Below are positions 46,701 to 54,559 of a stretch of DNA of 64,000 nucleotides, one piece after another (position 1 is the stretch's first letter; each line of letters begins with the position of its first letter). The notes under the pieces are model-generated. The model searched no databases and was not told where the DNA came from. It saw only the letters and a list, made by a program, of their open reading frames with translations. The position numbers and the translations under genes are program-made. The stretch covers positions 29,060,288 through 29,124,287 of the forward strand of contig NC_092676.1 of assembly GCF_964355755.1 (NCBI RefSeq), written 5' to 3'. Origin of the DNA: Antedon mediterranea (taxonomy: Eukaryota > Echinodermata > Crinoidea > Comatulida > Antedonidae).

Positions 46701-47608
46701 ATGATAGTGATATGCTCAAATATGGTAGTGATATGATATCATGTCAATATATGGGCACATCATATTTGTATCACATATATTTGTGATGTATGTTGCGCCA
46801 TAAGCAGCAAAAATGATGTGGTATCTGTTCCAATACAACTTTACTTTCACCCTCCTAAGAAGTGCACCTCATGTATAAATGTTTTAAACAGGAACATTGT
46901 TCAAACACATTAATGTACCTCAATCTGAAATAGTTTCTTTAATGTCACTTTTTTTCTACCAGTACAATCACTAAATTTGTTGGATTCCGTCAACTTAACG
47001 ATTCCTTCATCCAATTCTTCTTTACGTTTCTCTGCATCCTCATCTTCTTCCGCATCCAGCAACAGCTCTCTTCGTTTCTGGAGGCTGATCCGATCTTGTA
47101 ACCGATTCCAAGAACCGCACAACTTCTGACATTGGCAGCTATGGTAACCTGGAATAGAAATTAGCCATTGCTAATAAAGGCTGTGTTGATTACTTAATGA
47201 AATGATTTGAACAACTTTGACCTCTAATCAACAGTAGATGAGTAAAGAGTAATGTTTTATACACATACCTGAGGTCTTATTCACAAACAGGCTTTTCTCT
47301 GGTTCTTCACAGAAAGGGCATTTTGTTTTAAAGCATGTGAATCCGTTGGTAACATCCCAACCATGTGCGTGTAAGCATTCTCTCATCTCCGTCGGCGTCG
47401 GAACGTGCACATCTTGAACGGATTGGATCTTGAGAAAGCGTTTCATCAACTTAATACTTGTATGAAAATTTCTAGATGCATTATTACTTTTTTGATTAGT
47501 AACATGTTTTAAAGATTGTTTTTTTACAATGACGTATGCCTTTGCACTGTTAACCTGTATATCAGTAGACCATGTCAGTTGGAAATGCTTTCTTGACAAT
47601 CGTTGCAT
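37538..47608 (-). CDS. TWNK: Twinkle, mitochondrial replicative DNA helicase (12 exons)
   Basis: Role by family: hexameric 5'-3' helicase of the mtDNA replisome, related to phage T7 gp4. Exons in transcript order: 47269-47608, 46919-47148, 46399-46571, 46119-46275, 45886-46007, 45435-45606, 40304-40438, 39882-39955, 39462-39576, 38888-39076, 38153-38281, 37538-37741. The join is in phase throughout and totals 2040 nt, 679 residues (human about 684). Features: a Lys/Arg/Ser-rich N-terminus free of acidic residues at first, plausible as a mitochondrial presequence; a T7-primase-like zinc module with C97-P-F-C100 and C118/C120; a primase-like domain; a linker; Walker A GPTGSGKT at 422-429; Walker B with VIIDNLQF around D523; then [12 protein letters not shown] and a Lys-rich tail. 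Start: the first in-frame ATG (47606-47608); a 5' ATG-only exon at 48383 is a possible extension. Intron 3 uses a GC donor, and intron 6 carries an unusual array. Confidence 0.96.
38153..38281 (-). CDS. TWNK: TWNK exon 11
   Basis: 43 codons, [20 protein letters not shown] then [19 protein letters not shown], near-identical to the human C-terminal helicase segment. Phase 0 at both ends. Confidence 0.96.
38888..39076 (-). CDS. TWNK: TWNK exon 10: Walker B
   Basis: 63 codons, [20 protein letters not shown] then [25 protein letters not shown] holds the Walker B aspartate and the LVIHPRK strand is the conserved sensor region. Confidence 0.96.
39209..39377. mobile_element. MITE copy, 'gctctgtctacactatcaaa' family
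   Basis: Ends 'aaagctctgtccacactatt' and 'gtttgatagtgtacacagag'. It lies in the intron between TWNK exons 9 and 10. Confidence 0.8.
39462..39576 (-). CDS. TWNK: TWNK exon 9
   Basis: Encodes [20 protein letters not shown] then [16 protein letters not shown]. The FHGQQ motif is typical of Twinkle. Confidence 0.94.
39616..39744. mobile_element. MITE copy, 'gctctgtctacactatcaaa' family
   Basis: Ends 'aaagctctgtctacactatc' and 'ttgatagtgtagacggagct'. Two copies of this family occupy adjacent TWNK introns. Confidence 0.8.
39882..39955 (-). CDS. TWNK: TWNK exon 8
   Basis: Encodes [20 protein letters not shown] then [14 protein letters not shown] is the helicase motif carrying the catalytic glutamate region (SFEISNVRLA in human). 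Confidence 0.94.
40304..40438 (-). CDS. TWNK: TWNK exon 7: Walker A
   Basis: 45 codons, [20 protein letters not shown] then [20 protein letters not shown] and LCMQG. It holds the nucleotide-binding P-loop. Its acceptor and first codons are the sequence multiplied in the tandem array of the preceding intron. Confidence 0.97.
40474..41049. mobile_element. 576-bp inverted-repeat element with TTA target-site duplication
   Basis: Left end 'tacccctttcacaccaaaac' matches the complement of the right end 'ttttggtgtgaaaggggta'. Long CCGGAG-rich arms extend inward on both sides. TTA flanks it at 40471-40473 and 41050-41052, and excising it restores 'catgttacacagctgtgg' of the host tandem unit. TWA duplication and such ends suggest a non-autonomous PIF/Harbinger-type element; no transposase is seen. 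Confidence 0.85.
41097..44842. mobile_element. 3.7-kb element with 16-bp terminal inverted repeats, no transposase seen
   Basis: Left end 'cagggctcgcagaatc' is matched exactly, inverted, at 44827-44842. Both subterminal regions carry 'gggcaacc'-type words. Flanks read GTTCT on each side (41091-41095 with one extra G, and 44843-44847), suggesting a 5-bp target duplication. The interior is mostly AT-rich with a GC-richer part near 42900-43150 and 43900-44100; open frames there are short and unrecognised. A CAGGG start is typical of hAT elements, but these usually make 8-bp duplications, so the superfamily is open. Confidence 0.7.
43099..43112. promoter_or_regulatory. CRE-like palindrome TGATGACGTCATCA
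   Basis: A perfect 14-bp palindrome with a full CRE/ATF core, in a locally GC-rich part of the 3.7-kb element. It could be a promoter remnant of the element; no gene is attached. Confidence 0.3.
44844..45270. repeat. 58-bp tandem array copying the TWNK exon 7 splice acceptor
   Basis: Eight units in exact 58-bp register (44844, 44902, .. 45250). On the minus strand each holds a pyrimidine-containing stretch, CACAG and then TGGCAGCGGTTCCCACAGCT, i.e. the 3' splice site plus the first ~36 bases of exon 7. A further partial unit lies at 41050-41096 beyond the 3.7-kb element. Each copy would run into TAA about 12 codons in. Confidence 0.9.
45435..45606 (-). CDS. TWNK: TWNK exon 6: linker to the helicase domain
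   Basis: Encodes [40 protein letters not shown] and a helix ending VAGVK. This is the linker region, known in the family for hexamer contacts. Donor GTTAGT. Confidence 0.93.
45560..45780. repeat. Degenerate tandem copies of a TWNK exon 6 segment
   Basis: 'attcatgttcagggcctgaa' followed by a 'gaggtcatcaa' word recurs about 3-4 times, beginning inside exon 6 (45560-45606) and running into the upstream intron. It is another local duplication of exon-edge sequence in this gene. Confidence 0.6.
45886..46007 (-). CDS. TWNK: TWNK exon 5: primase-like domain
   Basis: Encodes [20 protein letters not shown] then [20 protein letters not shown], matching human '[22 protein letters not shown]'. Confidence 0.94.
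46119..46275 (-). CDS. TWNK: TWNK exon 4: primase-like domain
   Basis: Encodes [20 protein letters not shown] then [20 protein letters not shown] and [21 protein letters not shown] is diagnostic for Twinkle. The frame requires two bases (AG) from exon 3. Confidence 0.94.
46399..46571 (-). CDS. TWNK: TWNK exon 3: primase-like domain, GC donor
   Basis: Encodes [20 protein letters not shown] then [20 protein letters not shown] and FSYP. Ending at AAG|GCAAGT gives two overhanging bases and restores [13 protein letters not shown] across the junction. The nearby GT (GTATAT, 4 bases on) would throw exon 4 out of frame. Confidence 0.88.
46600..46790. mobile_element. Partial MITE copy with expanded core
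   Basis: Left end 'aaagctctgtctacactttc' followed by several repeats of 'aaatatgatagtgatatg(c)c'. No clear right terminus is found. Confidence 0.6.
46919..47148 (-). CDS. TWNK: TWNK exon 2: second half of the zinc module and charged helix
   Basis: Encodes [20 protein letters not shown] then a Glu/Lys-rich predicted helix ([20 protein letters not shown]). The HSCQCQKLC cysteines pair with CPFC of exon 1. Confidence 0.93.
47269..47608 (-). CDS. TWNK: TWNK exon 1: presequence and CPFC half of the zinc module
   Basis: [20 protein letters not shown] begins a basic, Ser-rich N-terminus. [20 protein letters not shown] and [20 protein letters not shown] follow, aligning with human 'TEIRQYLRGHG..' and '..SLFIDKT'. 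The open frame reaches back six more codons without a stop. Confidence 0.88.
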
Positions 47609-48500
47609 ACTCACACTCACACCATTCTATTGGTAGATAGTAATATTTCAAAATGATCAGTCATTATTTTTTATCCGAAAAAATGTTTCTGAAAAAGAAG
47701 TAAATAATAATCTAAACTAAAATTATTATACTAATATTAAATATTGCAACTTAGTAAAGTTTGTATTGTTGTAGATGTACATTAAATTAAATCATATGGA
47801 CATATTTTTTATTACAAAAATGTATATTAGTATTTATTTAATAATTATAGAATAGTCCCGAGCCGAATCGTGCCGAATCGTCCCGCTACCGTCCGTGAAG
47901 TCTTATGCCCACTTTTATTTTAGGTGCGAAGTTGCAGCAGTAGCGCCGGCCGGCCTAGCTAGTATACCTAGCGGTCACAGTGCATTTCGGCCGCCAATCA
48001 ATTTATAATTATTTAGTAAAATATTAACATTTTAACACACATGGCGTGTCATACATATTCAAGAATAATTACAATTCTGGCGGCTGAAATAAACAATACA
48101 TATTTTGTCCTTTTTTGGCGTTTCATGAATTTGGCAATTCATTAACCAGCGGCCGAAATGATCAGACACCTACCTACCCTACCCTATAGGCTAGGGCCTA
48201 GCTAGTATAAGGCCTAGCCTAGGAGAGCTAGGTAGGCCTAGGCCTAGCTAGCTAGCCTAGTAGGCTTAACTTATTTATATATAGACCTAGGCTACTAGCC
48301 TATCTTATCTTATAATTAGAAACACAATAAATTAAAATAACGTAACATATAATACAGCAGATAATAGTTTATAAATATTTACCATTAAAAAAAAAAGTTT
48401 AATTGTTCCAAAACTCTCACTCCTTCCCCATCATCACGACGCACATGTTGTTTTTATTATTTTGAGGTATTCAGAGCGCGTCATTCTGACGACTGGAGCA
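47609..48500 (-). promoter_or_regulatory. TWNK 5' flank, probable promoter region
   Basis: Sequence upstream of TWNK contains short CG-containing stretches near 47865-47960 and 48420-48540 and a CTAG/AGGCCTAG cluster at 48180-48300. Inverted words 'atttcggccgc' (47976) and 'gcggccgaaat' (48150) flank AT-rich DNA. A possible ATG-only 5' exon ends at 48383. No TATA assignment is attempted. Confidence 0.35.
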
Positions 48501-48564
48501 TTCTTTACTTCTCTACGGAGCGCCATTTATGCCTTTATTAACTTCAATAATATAAATAGTACTA

Positions 48565-48970
48565 CGGTAACTACTCAAGTGTACCCAATTTAGCACCAGG
48601 GTAGCACAGTGATATAAAATAGAAATAAGTCACTACTTTCAATATCTTTTCGTATGTTAATACACTGTGCTCAAGTGGACCTAATTTGAAGTCGCTTAAG
48701 TTTCAATATTAGGGCCTATATGTTTAAAAGGCATCTGAAATCATATTTATTTCAACAAATTTACGAGTGCTAGCGGTTCTGGCGTTGCGCCTTAGAACTT
48801 ATCTTTTTGGAAAGAATTCGGCGCATTATAAATATGAATTGAATTGAATTGAATATCTTTTCGTATGTTAATACACTGTGCTCAAGTGGACACAATTTGG
48901 CACCAGTGGAGCACAGTGATATAAAATAGAAATAAGTCACTGAATGTTAATAATCTTTTCGTATTTAAAA
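48565..48970. repeat. Diverged direct repeats split by a retroelement 3' end
   Basis: 'atcttttcgtatgttaatac' and 'gatataaaatagaaataagt' each occur twice. Between the copies, about 48715-48855 holds a fragment ending 'gcgcattataaatatgaatt' plus a GAATT tail, typical of a SINE/LINE 3' end. Confidence 0.6.
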
Positions 48971-49836
48971 CATCGAGAAAAAATACTTCTGGAAATACTT
49001 CAAAAATATTTCAAACTTGCTATATATGTTAAATATCGGTTACTCCATCCGTAATGCAAAAGAAAAATTAGTTTCAAGCCATATCAGTGATTTTAATAAC
49101 TTGCGTTTGTCTAAGATAAATACTTATTTAGTGTCCCCGGAAAGTGAACATATTCATTGAAATATGAAATTAAATATTAAGTCTCCAGTACTAGCCCACC
49201 ATGGAGCTAATAATGAAAATAGAGCCCAGAATTGCACTTATATACTATACTTATTACTACACATGACCTATGATATAAATTATGATAATGTTAACATTTC
49301 AACTATCCAGATGCGACGCTACTTCAAAATTTTAGGTGGGGTTTTCTACTCTAAAAACTCGACTTCATATATGCCTAAAGGCCTAGCTCGAAATTGGTCA
49401 AGAAATTGGCATCTTTGCAAATGTTCTATATTTTATCTTATTTCACTCTCCATTAACCCCATACAAAAACCATCGGAGACAAAGTATCTGTTTAAAACAT
49501 GTTTATTCTGGGATTATGGCCAAACACACCAAATACCATAAACGTTTATTCATAACATATTACAAAACAATATATTGCAATCATGGATCGGACATTTTCG
49601 CTACCAATGTAGCAACATTGATTAACAAAATCAAAATTTAACAGTATGGCGTGTTGACCGCGAAAGATTAACAATGCCATCTTTCACAAGCATTGCATAA
49701 CAACGCACGACATTCCAAACCGTTTCGTACACCTGCGATGAAAATATAAAATTCAATTTCTTTTAAAATTGAGGGCGGCAAACATAAAATTTACGAGATC
49801 GAATACTAGTTGAAAAAAAAAATTGAATGAAAAAAA

Positions 49837-50090
49837 AGATGTTAAATGTGCTCTCCCTGCCTCAGCACCAAGGCCCTGCCACAGCCTTTTGGGGTCGTTT
49901 CCAGCACATCACCAGATGCATTGATGTTGTCGCCTCATGATGTGTGGTGGAAAGGGGGACGTATAATTCTGTGAACCCCAAACACAGTGGCCGCATGCCT
50001 TTAACTCTATTCCACCGACCAGCGTGGGAATCGAACCCACGACATACGTGTTGTCAACACGACGCTCAGGCGACCGAGCTAACTGATCAT
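49837..50090 (-). mobile_element. tRNA-derived SINE with an intact valine-like cloverleaf head
   Basis: On the minus strand the head starts GATCAGTTAGCTCGGTCGCC. By hand it folds with a 7-bp acceptor stem (two G-T pairs), a 4-bp D stem, an anticodon stem with loop TTGACAA (GAC position) and a perfect GTGGG/CCCAC T stem. The B-box 'gggttcgattccc' is exact. A body containing 'ggcatgcggccactgtgttt' and 'ctggtgatgtgctggaaacg' follows, so I call it a SINE rather than a lone tRNA gene. Confidence 0.65.
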
Positions 50091-50187
50091 TTTGGTTTTA
50101 ACAAGGTTAATGTGATATTTATGATGAAATGAATTACGTAATAAACGTATAAATAGACTATTATCAGCTGTTCAGTCATGTACAACT

Positions 50188-50275
50188 TTGTGGCCTAACG
50201 GGTAATGCTCAGCTTTTGGGTGCTCTCAGCTCTAGTAGATTGGGTTCGAACCTCTACGGATATTTTTTTTTTTTT
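50188..50275 (+). mobile_element. Second tRNA-like SINE head with T-run
   Basis: A-box-like 'tggcctaacgggtaatgc', a longer middle arm, B-box 'gggttcgaacc' and then a run of about 15 T at 50263-50278, which would end pol III transcription. The long arm suggests a class II (Leu/Ser-type) ancestor. Confidence 0.5.
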
Positions 50276-50857
50276 TTATTTGAAAATAAATATTGTTTTT
50301 CTTTGATTTTGAAAGAGAGATATTTCGAGGGTTGTAAATGTCAGGCCTAAACAAACAACAAAACAAGTGGACCTTTTTTTAAATCAAAAACAAAGTTGCA
50401 TAGCATTATTTTCCATTAAATAGACTGCCATAAAACCTCGAAAAGAAGCCCATGTGCTCCTTCATTTTTAGTACTCTTGGGTGGGTTTCTTTTCCACATG
50501 AAGTTCTTTTCGATATTACTTTTGCAAACTAAAAGAGAAGAGCTGGATTCCCGCCCGGAAAATGTTTTATTTACATGATTTGAATGAACAATCTTCTAAT
50601 GTAAAGATTAACAACATCAAATTTATATTAACAGTGTGGCGTGTTTACCGCGAATCTTCCCCATAATACACCTGCTCAAACTCATTTGCATAACAACGCA
50701 CGGCATACCAAGCTGTTTAGCTGCAAGGTCCCCAGAAATGACATCTATTATTTTTTTTAACAACATTTATAAGAATCTTCAGTACCCTACCATTTTTTGG
50801 GCTGAGCGAAGACAATTTTGAAAAATAGAGCTGCATAGGTTCCCGCTCGAAAAAAAT

Positions 50858-51655
50858 TACTTCCAATCAGAAGTTCCTTTTTGGTGTTGTAAGGTCTGAT
50901 ACAACTTACTTCCAAACAGTTCCGTCTGAGTTAATTTGACAACTTACTTCCAATTAGAAGTTCCTTTTTGGTGTTGAAAGGTCTGATACAACTTACTTCC
51001 AAACAGTTCCGTCTGAGTTAATTTGACAACTTACTTCCAATTAGAAGTTCCTTTTTGGTGTTGTAAGGGCTGATACAACTTACTTCCAAACAGTTCCGTC
51101 TGAGTTAAATAATTTGACAACTTACTTCCAATTAGAAGTTCCTTTTTGGTGTTGTAAGGTCTGATACAACTTACTTCCAAACAGTTCCGTCTGAGTTAAT
51201 TTGACAACTTACTTCCAATCAGAAGTTCCTTTTTGGTGTTGAGAGGTCTGATACAACTTACTTCCAAACAGTTCCGTCTGAGTTAAATAATTTGACAACT
51301 TACTTCCAATTAGAAGTTCCTTTTTGGTGTTGTAAGGTCTGATACAACTTACTTCCAAACAGTTCCGTCTGAGTTAAATAATTTGACAACTTACTTCCAA
51401 TTAGAAGTTCCTTTTTGGTGTTGTAAGGTCTGATATAACTTACTTCCAAACAGTTCCGTCTGAGTTAAATAATTTGACAACTTACTTCCAATTAGAAGTT
51501 CCTTTTTGGTGTTGTAAGGTCTGATACAACTTACTTCCAAACAGTTCCGTCTGAGTTAAATAATTTGACAACTTACTTCCAATCAGAAGTTCCTTTTTGG
51601 TGTTGTAAGGTCTGATACAACTTACTTCCAAACAGTTCCGTCTGAGTTAGCCTGA
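50858..51655. repeat. Tandem array, period 87-92 bp, about 9 copies
   Basis: Unit core 'acttccaattagaagttcct' .. 'ggtctgatacaacttacttc' .. 'aaacagttccgtctgagtta'. Copies with or without an extra 'aata' explain the length difference. Each unit contains 'caacttacttccaa' twice, so it arose from a half-unit duplication. It lies downstream of GPCR 1 and is the same family as 54560-56035. Confidence 0.93.
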
Positions 51656-51855
51656 CAATTAACACACCCTCCACTTTTTCTTTCATAAACATATTTAATT
51701 ACATTACTATTTAAGTACACATTCTGTAATCGTTCTAGATCACTTTTGCTACCGATGGTGCGTGCGCAGTCCGGTGCGCAGCCTAACTAAAAACATAACA
51801 CCGGCGCGTGTGCAGTGTGGATTTAGTAAGAAGCCTACAATGGCGGCCGCAACAT

Positions 51856-52725
51856 CTACAAAGCAAACATTTGTTTAGCCGCCATTTTGAATTCAGTAAG
51901 TCTAAACCAATAGATGATAGGGTTGGCCAATGAGTTTATTGCCATCAAAGAAAATGTAACATACAATGTCATTACACCTCCGTGTATATTATCACCATAG
52001 AAATAACCACTCATCATAATATGTACACAAACGCACCCCCATGTAAAAATAAGCACTCCCACTATCATCGAAAAAGTTGTAAGCATTCTTTTGGACTCTT
52101 CCACGTTATGGGTAGAAAACGGGATGCTTCTCCTGTGTTTTACAACACTTCTGTAAATCGCTATATAAATAACTGTATTCAGTGTTATATATGTAAAAAC
52201 TATTGCCGGAAAGCAGAAAACACATTGTGAATTTTGACTAATAAGTAGCGAAAGTCCACACTGACTAACTATTGTTACTATAACAGCAATTGTGCAAGTT
52301 TTTTTGGTGACAATGAGATGATATTTCATAGGCGCCCAAACGAGTGCAATATAACGGTCAATAGCGATACAGGCTATACTGCAAACAGAAGCTAAGAAGA
52401 ACGCATTCGCTAGAACGTAAATTAAGCAATAATACATATTCTGGATTTGTATTGTAATAAACAAGAACATCAGTGCATAGATCAAAGAACAACAAGCGTC
52501 AGAAAAAGCCAATAAAGTTATAAACACGTTTTGTTTCTTGCGAAGTTTCTTGTTTGTGAATATTAATGCCACAACAAAACTGTTTAAAACGAGCGATATT
52601 GCACATAACACGTAGAAGGCTGGGATCGCATAGTCATAGAATGCTTCCACATTGATGACGTAATAACGAGCTAAATATATCCAGAAATTAATCTCTTGGC
52701 ACGAGTCCAAATCGGTGGAATTCAT
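51856..52725 (-). CDS. Rhodopsin-like GPCR, cluster member 1 (intact)
   Basis: Single-exon frame of 289 residues with seven hydrophobic segments. Class A hallmarks: N48 in TM1 (LNSF), D76 in TM2 (LLAFSDA), DRY at 123-125 (AIDRYIALVWAPMKYH), and NPIIY at 268-272 followed by WFRLTEF as helix 8. A cysteine before TM3 (YYC) and cysteines in the second extracellular loop could form the usual disulphide. TM6 has FTWG with the tryptophan but no CWxP proline. The N-terminus is short with one N-glycosylation site (NST at 2-4). Closest relative is member 2. The family fits the rapidly expanded echinoderm chemoreceptor-type receptors; the ligand is unknown. Confidence 0.93.
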   Translation of the reverse strand: MNSTDLDSCQEINFWIYLARYYVINVEAFYDYAIPAFYVLCAISLVLNSFVVALIFTNKKLRKKQNVFITLLAFSDACCSLIYALMFLFITIQIQNMYYCLIYVLANAFFLASVCSIACIAIDRYIALVWAPMKYHLIVTKKTCTIAVIVTIVSQCGLSLLISQNSQCVFCFPAIVFTYITLNTVIYIAIYRSVVKHRRSIPFSTHNVEESKRMLTTFSMIVGVLIFTWGCVCVHIMMSGYFYGDNIHGGVMTLYVTFSLMAINSLANPIIYWFRLTEFKMAAKQMFAL

Positions 52726-53315
52726 TATGAGGAGGAGGAGGCAGCTTTGGTGATCAACTACTGATATCCTTCACTGATCGATTCCTCAGTTACAGTGTGC
52801 AATCTCCTACGATATTCCTTACTATATTAAGTTATATTGACACATTCTGTAACCTTCCATATCGTACATCAAAAACTAATTCCACCAATGTATTTGAAGA
52901 CACCTTATTGCACAAACTTATTGATACCAATGTTATTAAACCTTCATAATATATTGTTTGTTTTAAATATAGTGTACACAAATTCATAATTGTGAATTAT
53001 TTTTACTGATATCTTCAATGATTGATCGACAGTTTCATAAGTAGACAATTCCTTAATTAAGAAACACCTATAACTTTTTAACTAAACTGTCATCAATCAA
53101 ACTGGAATTGAAGCTTGATTGAAACTGACGATCCACCACGTGACTGGTGAGTCTTAATTTGCCCTAAAGTCATGACACAAACTGGAAACATTAACTTAAA
53201 CATTAAAATAGAAATCTAGCCCTCTTTTTTCCTTCTTTCACAACACAGTCTTGTTTAAAATTTGACGTATTTTATTACGAAATGTAGAAATCTGAAATCG
53301 GTGCGTGCGCAGTCC
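52726..53315. other. Intergenic between GPCR 1 and GPCR 2
   Basis: AT-rich spacer of about 590 bp. No repeat array or frame is seen. Words such as 'actgatatc' and 'cactgatcgat' near the start of GPCR 1 recur in altered form before GPCR 2, as expected from local duplication. Confidence 0.5.
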
Positions 53316-54203
53316 CTACGTGTAACTGGTATCCGCATTGTGAAAACTAGGTAACATTTGCTTAGCCGCCATTTTGAATTCAGTCAGTCTAAACCAATAT
53401 ATGATAGGGTTGGCCAATGAGTTTATCGACATCAAAGAAAATGAAATATACAATGTCAGTACAGCTCCCTGTAATATATCATCGTAAATATAATTACTCA
53501 AAGTAATACTTACACAAACACACCCCCATGTAAAAATTAACACTCCGGTAATTATTGAAAAAGTTTTAAGCATTCTTTTAGACTCTTCCATTTTTGTCAA
53601 GGGGATGTTTCTCCTGTGTCTGACAACACTTCTGTAAATCGCTATATATACAACTGTATTCAGTGTTATATATGTTATCACGGTTGTCGTAAAACAAAAC
53701 ACACATTGTTGGTATTTAGCATGAAGTATTGAAAGTCCAAACTGACTAACTATTGTTACTATAACAGCAATTGTGCAAGTTTTCTTGGTGACAATGAGAT
53801 GATATTTCATCGGCGCCCAAACGAGTGCGATATAACGGTCAATGGCAACACATGCGATACAACACAGGGATGTTAAGAAGAACGCATGCGCGAGAACGTA
53901 AATTAAGCAATAATACATATTCTGAATTTGTATTGTAATAAACAAGAACATCAGGATATAGAACAAAGAACTACAAGCGTCAGAAAAAGCCAATAAAGTT
54001 ATAAACACGTTTTGTTTCTTGCGAAGTTTCTTGTTTCTAAGTATTAATGCCACAACAAACATGTTTAAAACGAAAGAAGTCATACACACTACGTAGTGGG
54101 TGGGTATTGCATAGGCATAGAATGGGTTCATGCTTATGACGTCACGAACTTCATCTATCCACCTGATAGTATCAGCACACAGGGTACTATTTTGAGATTC
54201 CAT
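53316..54203 (-). CDS. Rhodopsin-like GPCR, cluster member 2 (intact)
   Basis: Single-exon frame of 295 residues, very like member 1 from TM1 to ICL2 (KKLRKKQNVFITLLAFSDAC, QIQNMYYCLIYVLA) and more divergent in the N-terminus and extracellular loops. DRY at 122-124, NPIIY from 265, FTWG in TM6 without the usual proline, C-terminal tail longer by several residues (SFHNADTSYT). One N-glycosylation site (NST at 5-7). Same strand and about 590 bp upstream of member 1, so a recent tandem duplicate. Confidence 0.93.
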   Translation of the reverse strand: MESQNSTLCADTIRWIDEVRDVISMNPFYAYAIPTHYVVCMTSFVLNMFVVALILRNKKLRKKQNVFITLLAFSDACSSLFYILMFLFITIQIQNMYYCLIYVLAHAFFLTSLCCIACVAIDRYIALVWAPMKYHLIVTKKTCTIAVIVTIVSQFGLSILHAKYQQCVFCFTTTVITYITLNTVVYIAIYRSVVRHRRNIPLTKMEESKRMLKTFSIITGVLIFTWGCVCVSITLSNYIYDDILQGAVLTLYISFSLMSINSLANPIIYWFRLTEFKMAAKQMLPSFHNADTSYT

Positions 54204-54559
54204 TGTTTGGCATGCACAGGACTTCCAAATACTTTGTTGATATCACTACATACATCCTTAACTGATCGTTCGAGTAATATTGCATTCCTTGTTATTATCG
54301 TCTGAAATCATATTCTGTTCAACTAATAACATCAAAAATGGTACAAACACACGCATACAAACATTATAGAATACCAAGGTTATTAAAATACATAATTAAT
54401 AACTATACAGTACAAAGATTGTTTGACTAGCTGATTACGCAAACATTCATTGTATTATTACTGACATCTCAGGTTTGATTGACAGCTTTACTAAGTAGAC
54501 CATTAAGAAAGGCATTATTACTTTGAAAATTAACTGTCAATCGTGGATAACGACCATGT

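Larger units (their letters stand above)
49640..50720. repeat. Two-copy dispersed duplication flanking the SINEs
   Basis: 'cataacaacgcac' with 'tggcgtgtt(g/t)accgcga' occurs at about 49645-49720 and again at 50635-50712, each about 90 bp and diverged. SINE sequences lie between them. Confidence 0.5.

Noticed and set aside
49164-49541. 125-codon open frame, + strand
   Set aside because: No family similarity, biased towards Asn/Tyr/Lys as expected from AT-rich noncoding DNA, and close to SINE-rich sequence.
50000-50075. A functional tRNA-Val gene
   Set aside because: The fold is good, but a SINE body follows directly and a GAC anticodon is unusual for eukaryotic valine tRNAs. Annotated as a SINE head.
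51982-52230. 82-codon open frame, + strand
   Set aside because: Antisense shadow of GPCR 1; the minus-strand frame carries all family motifs.
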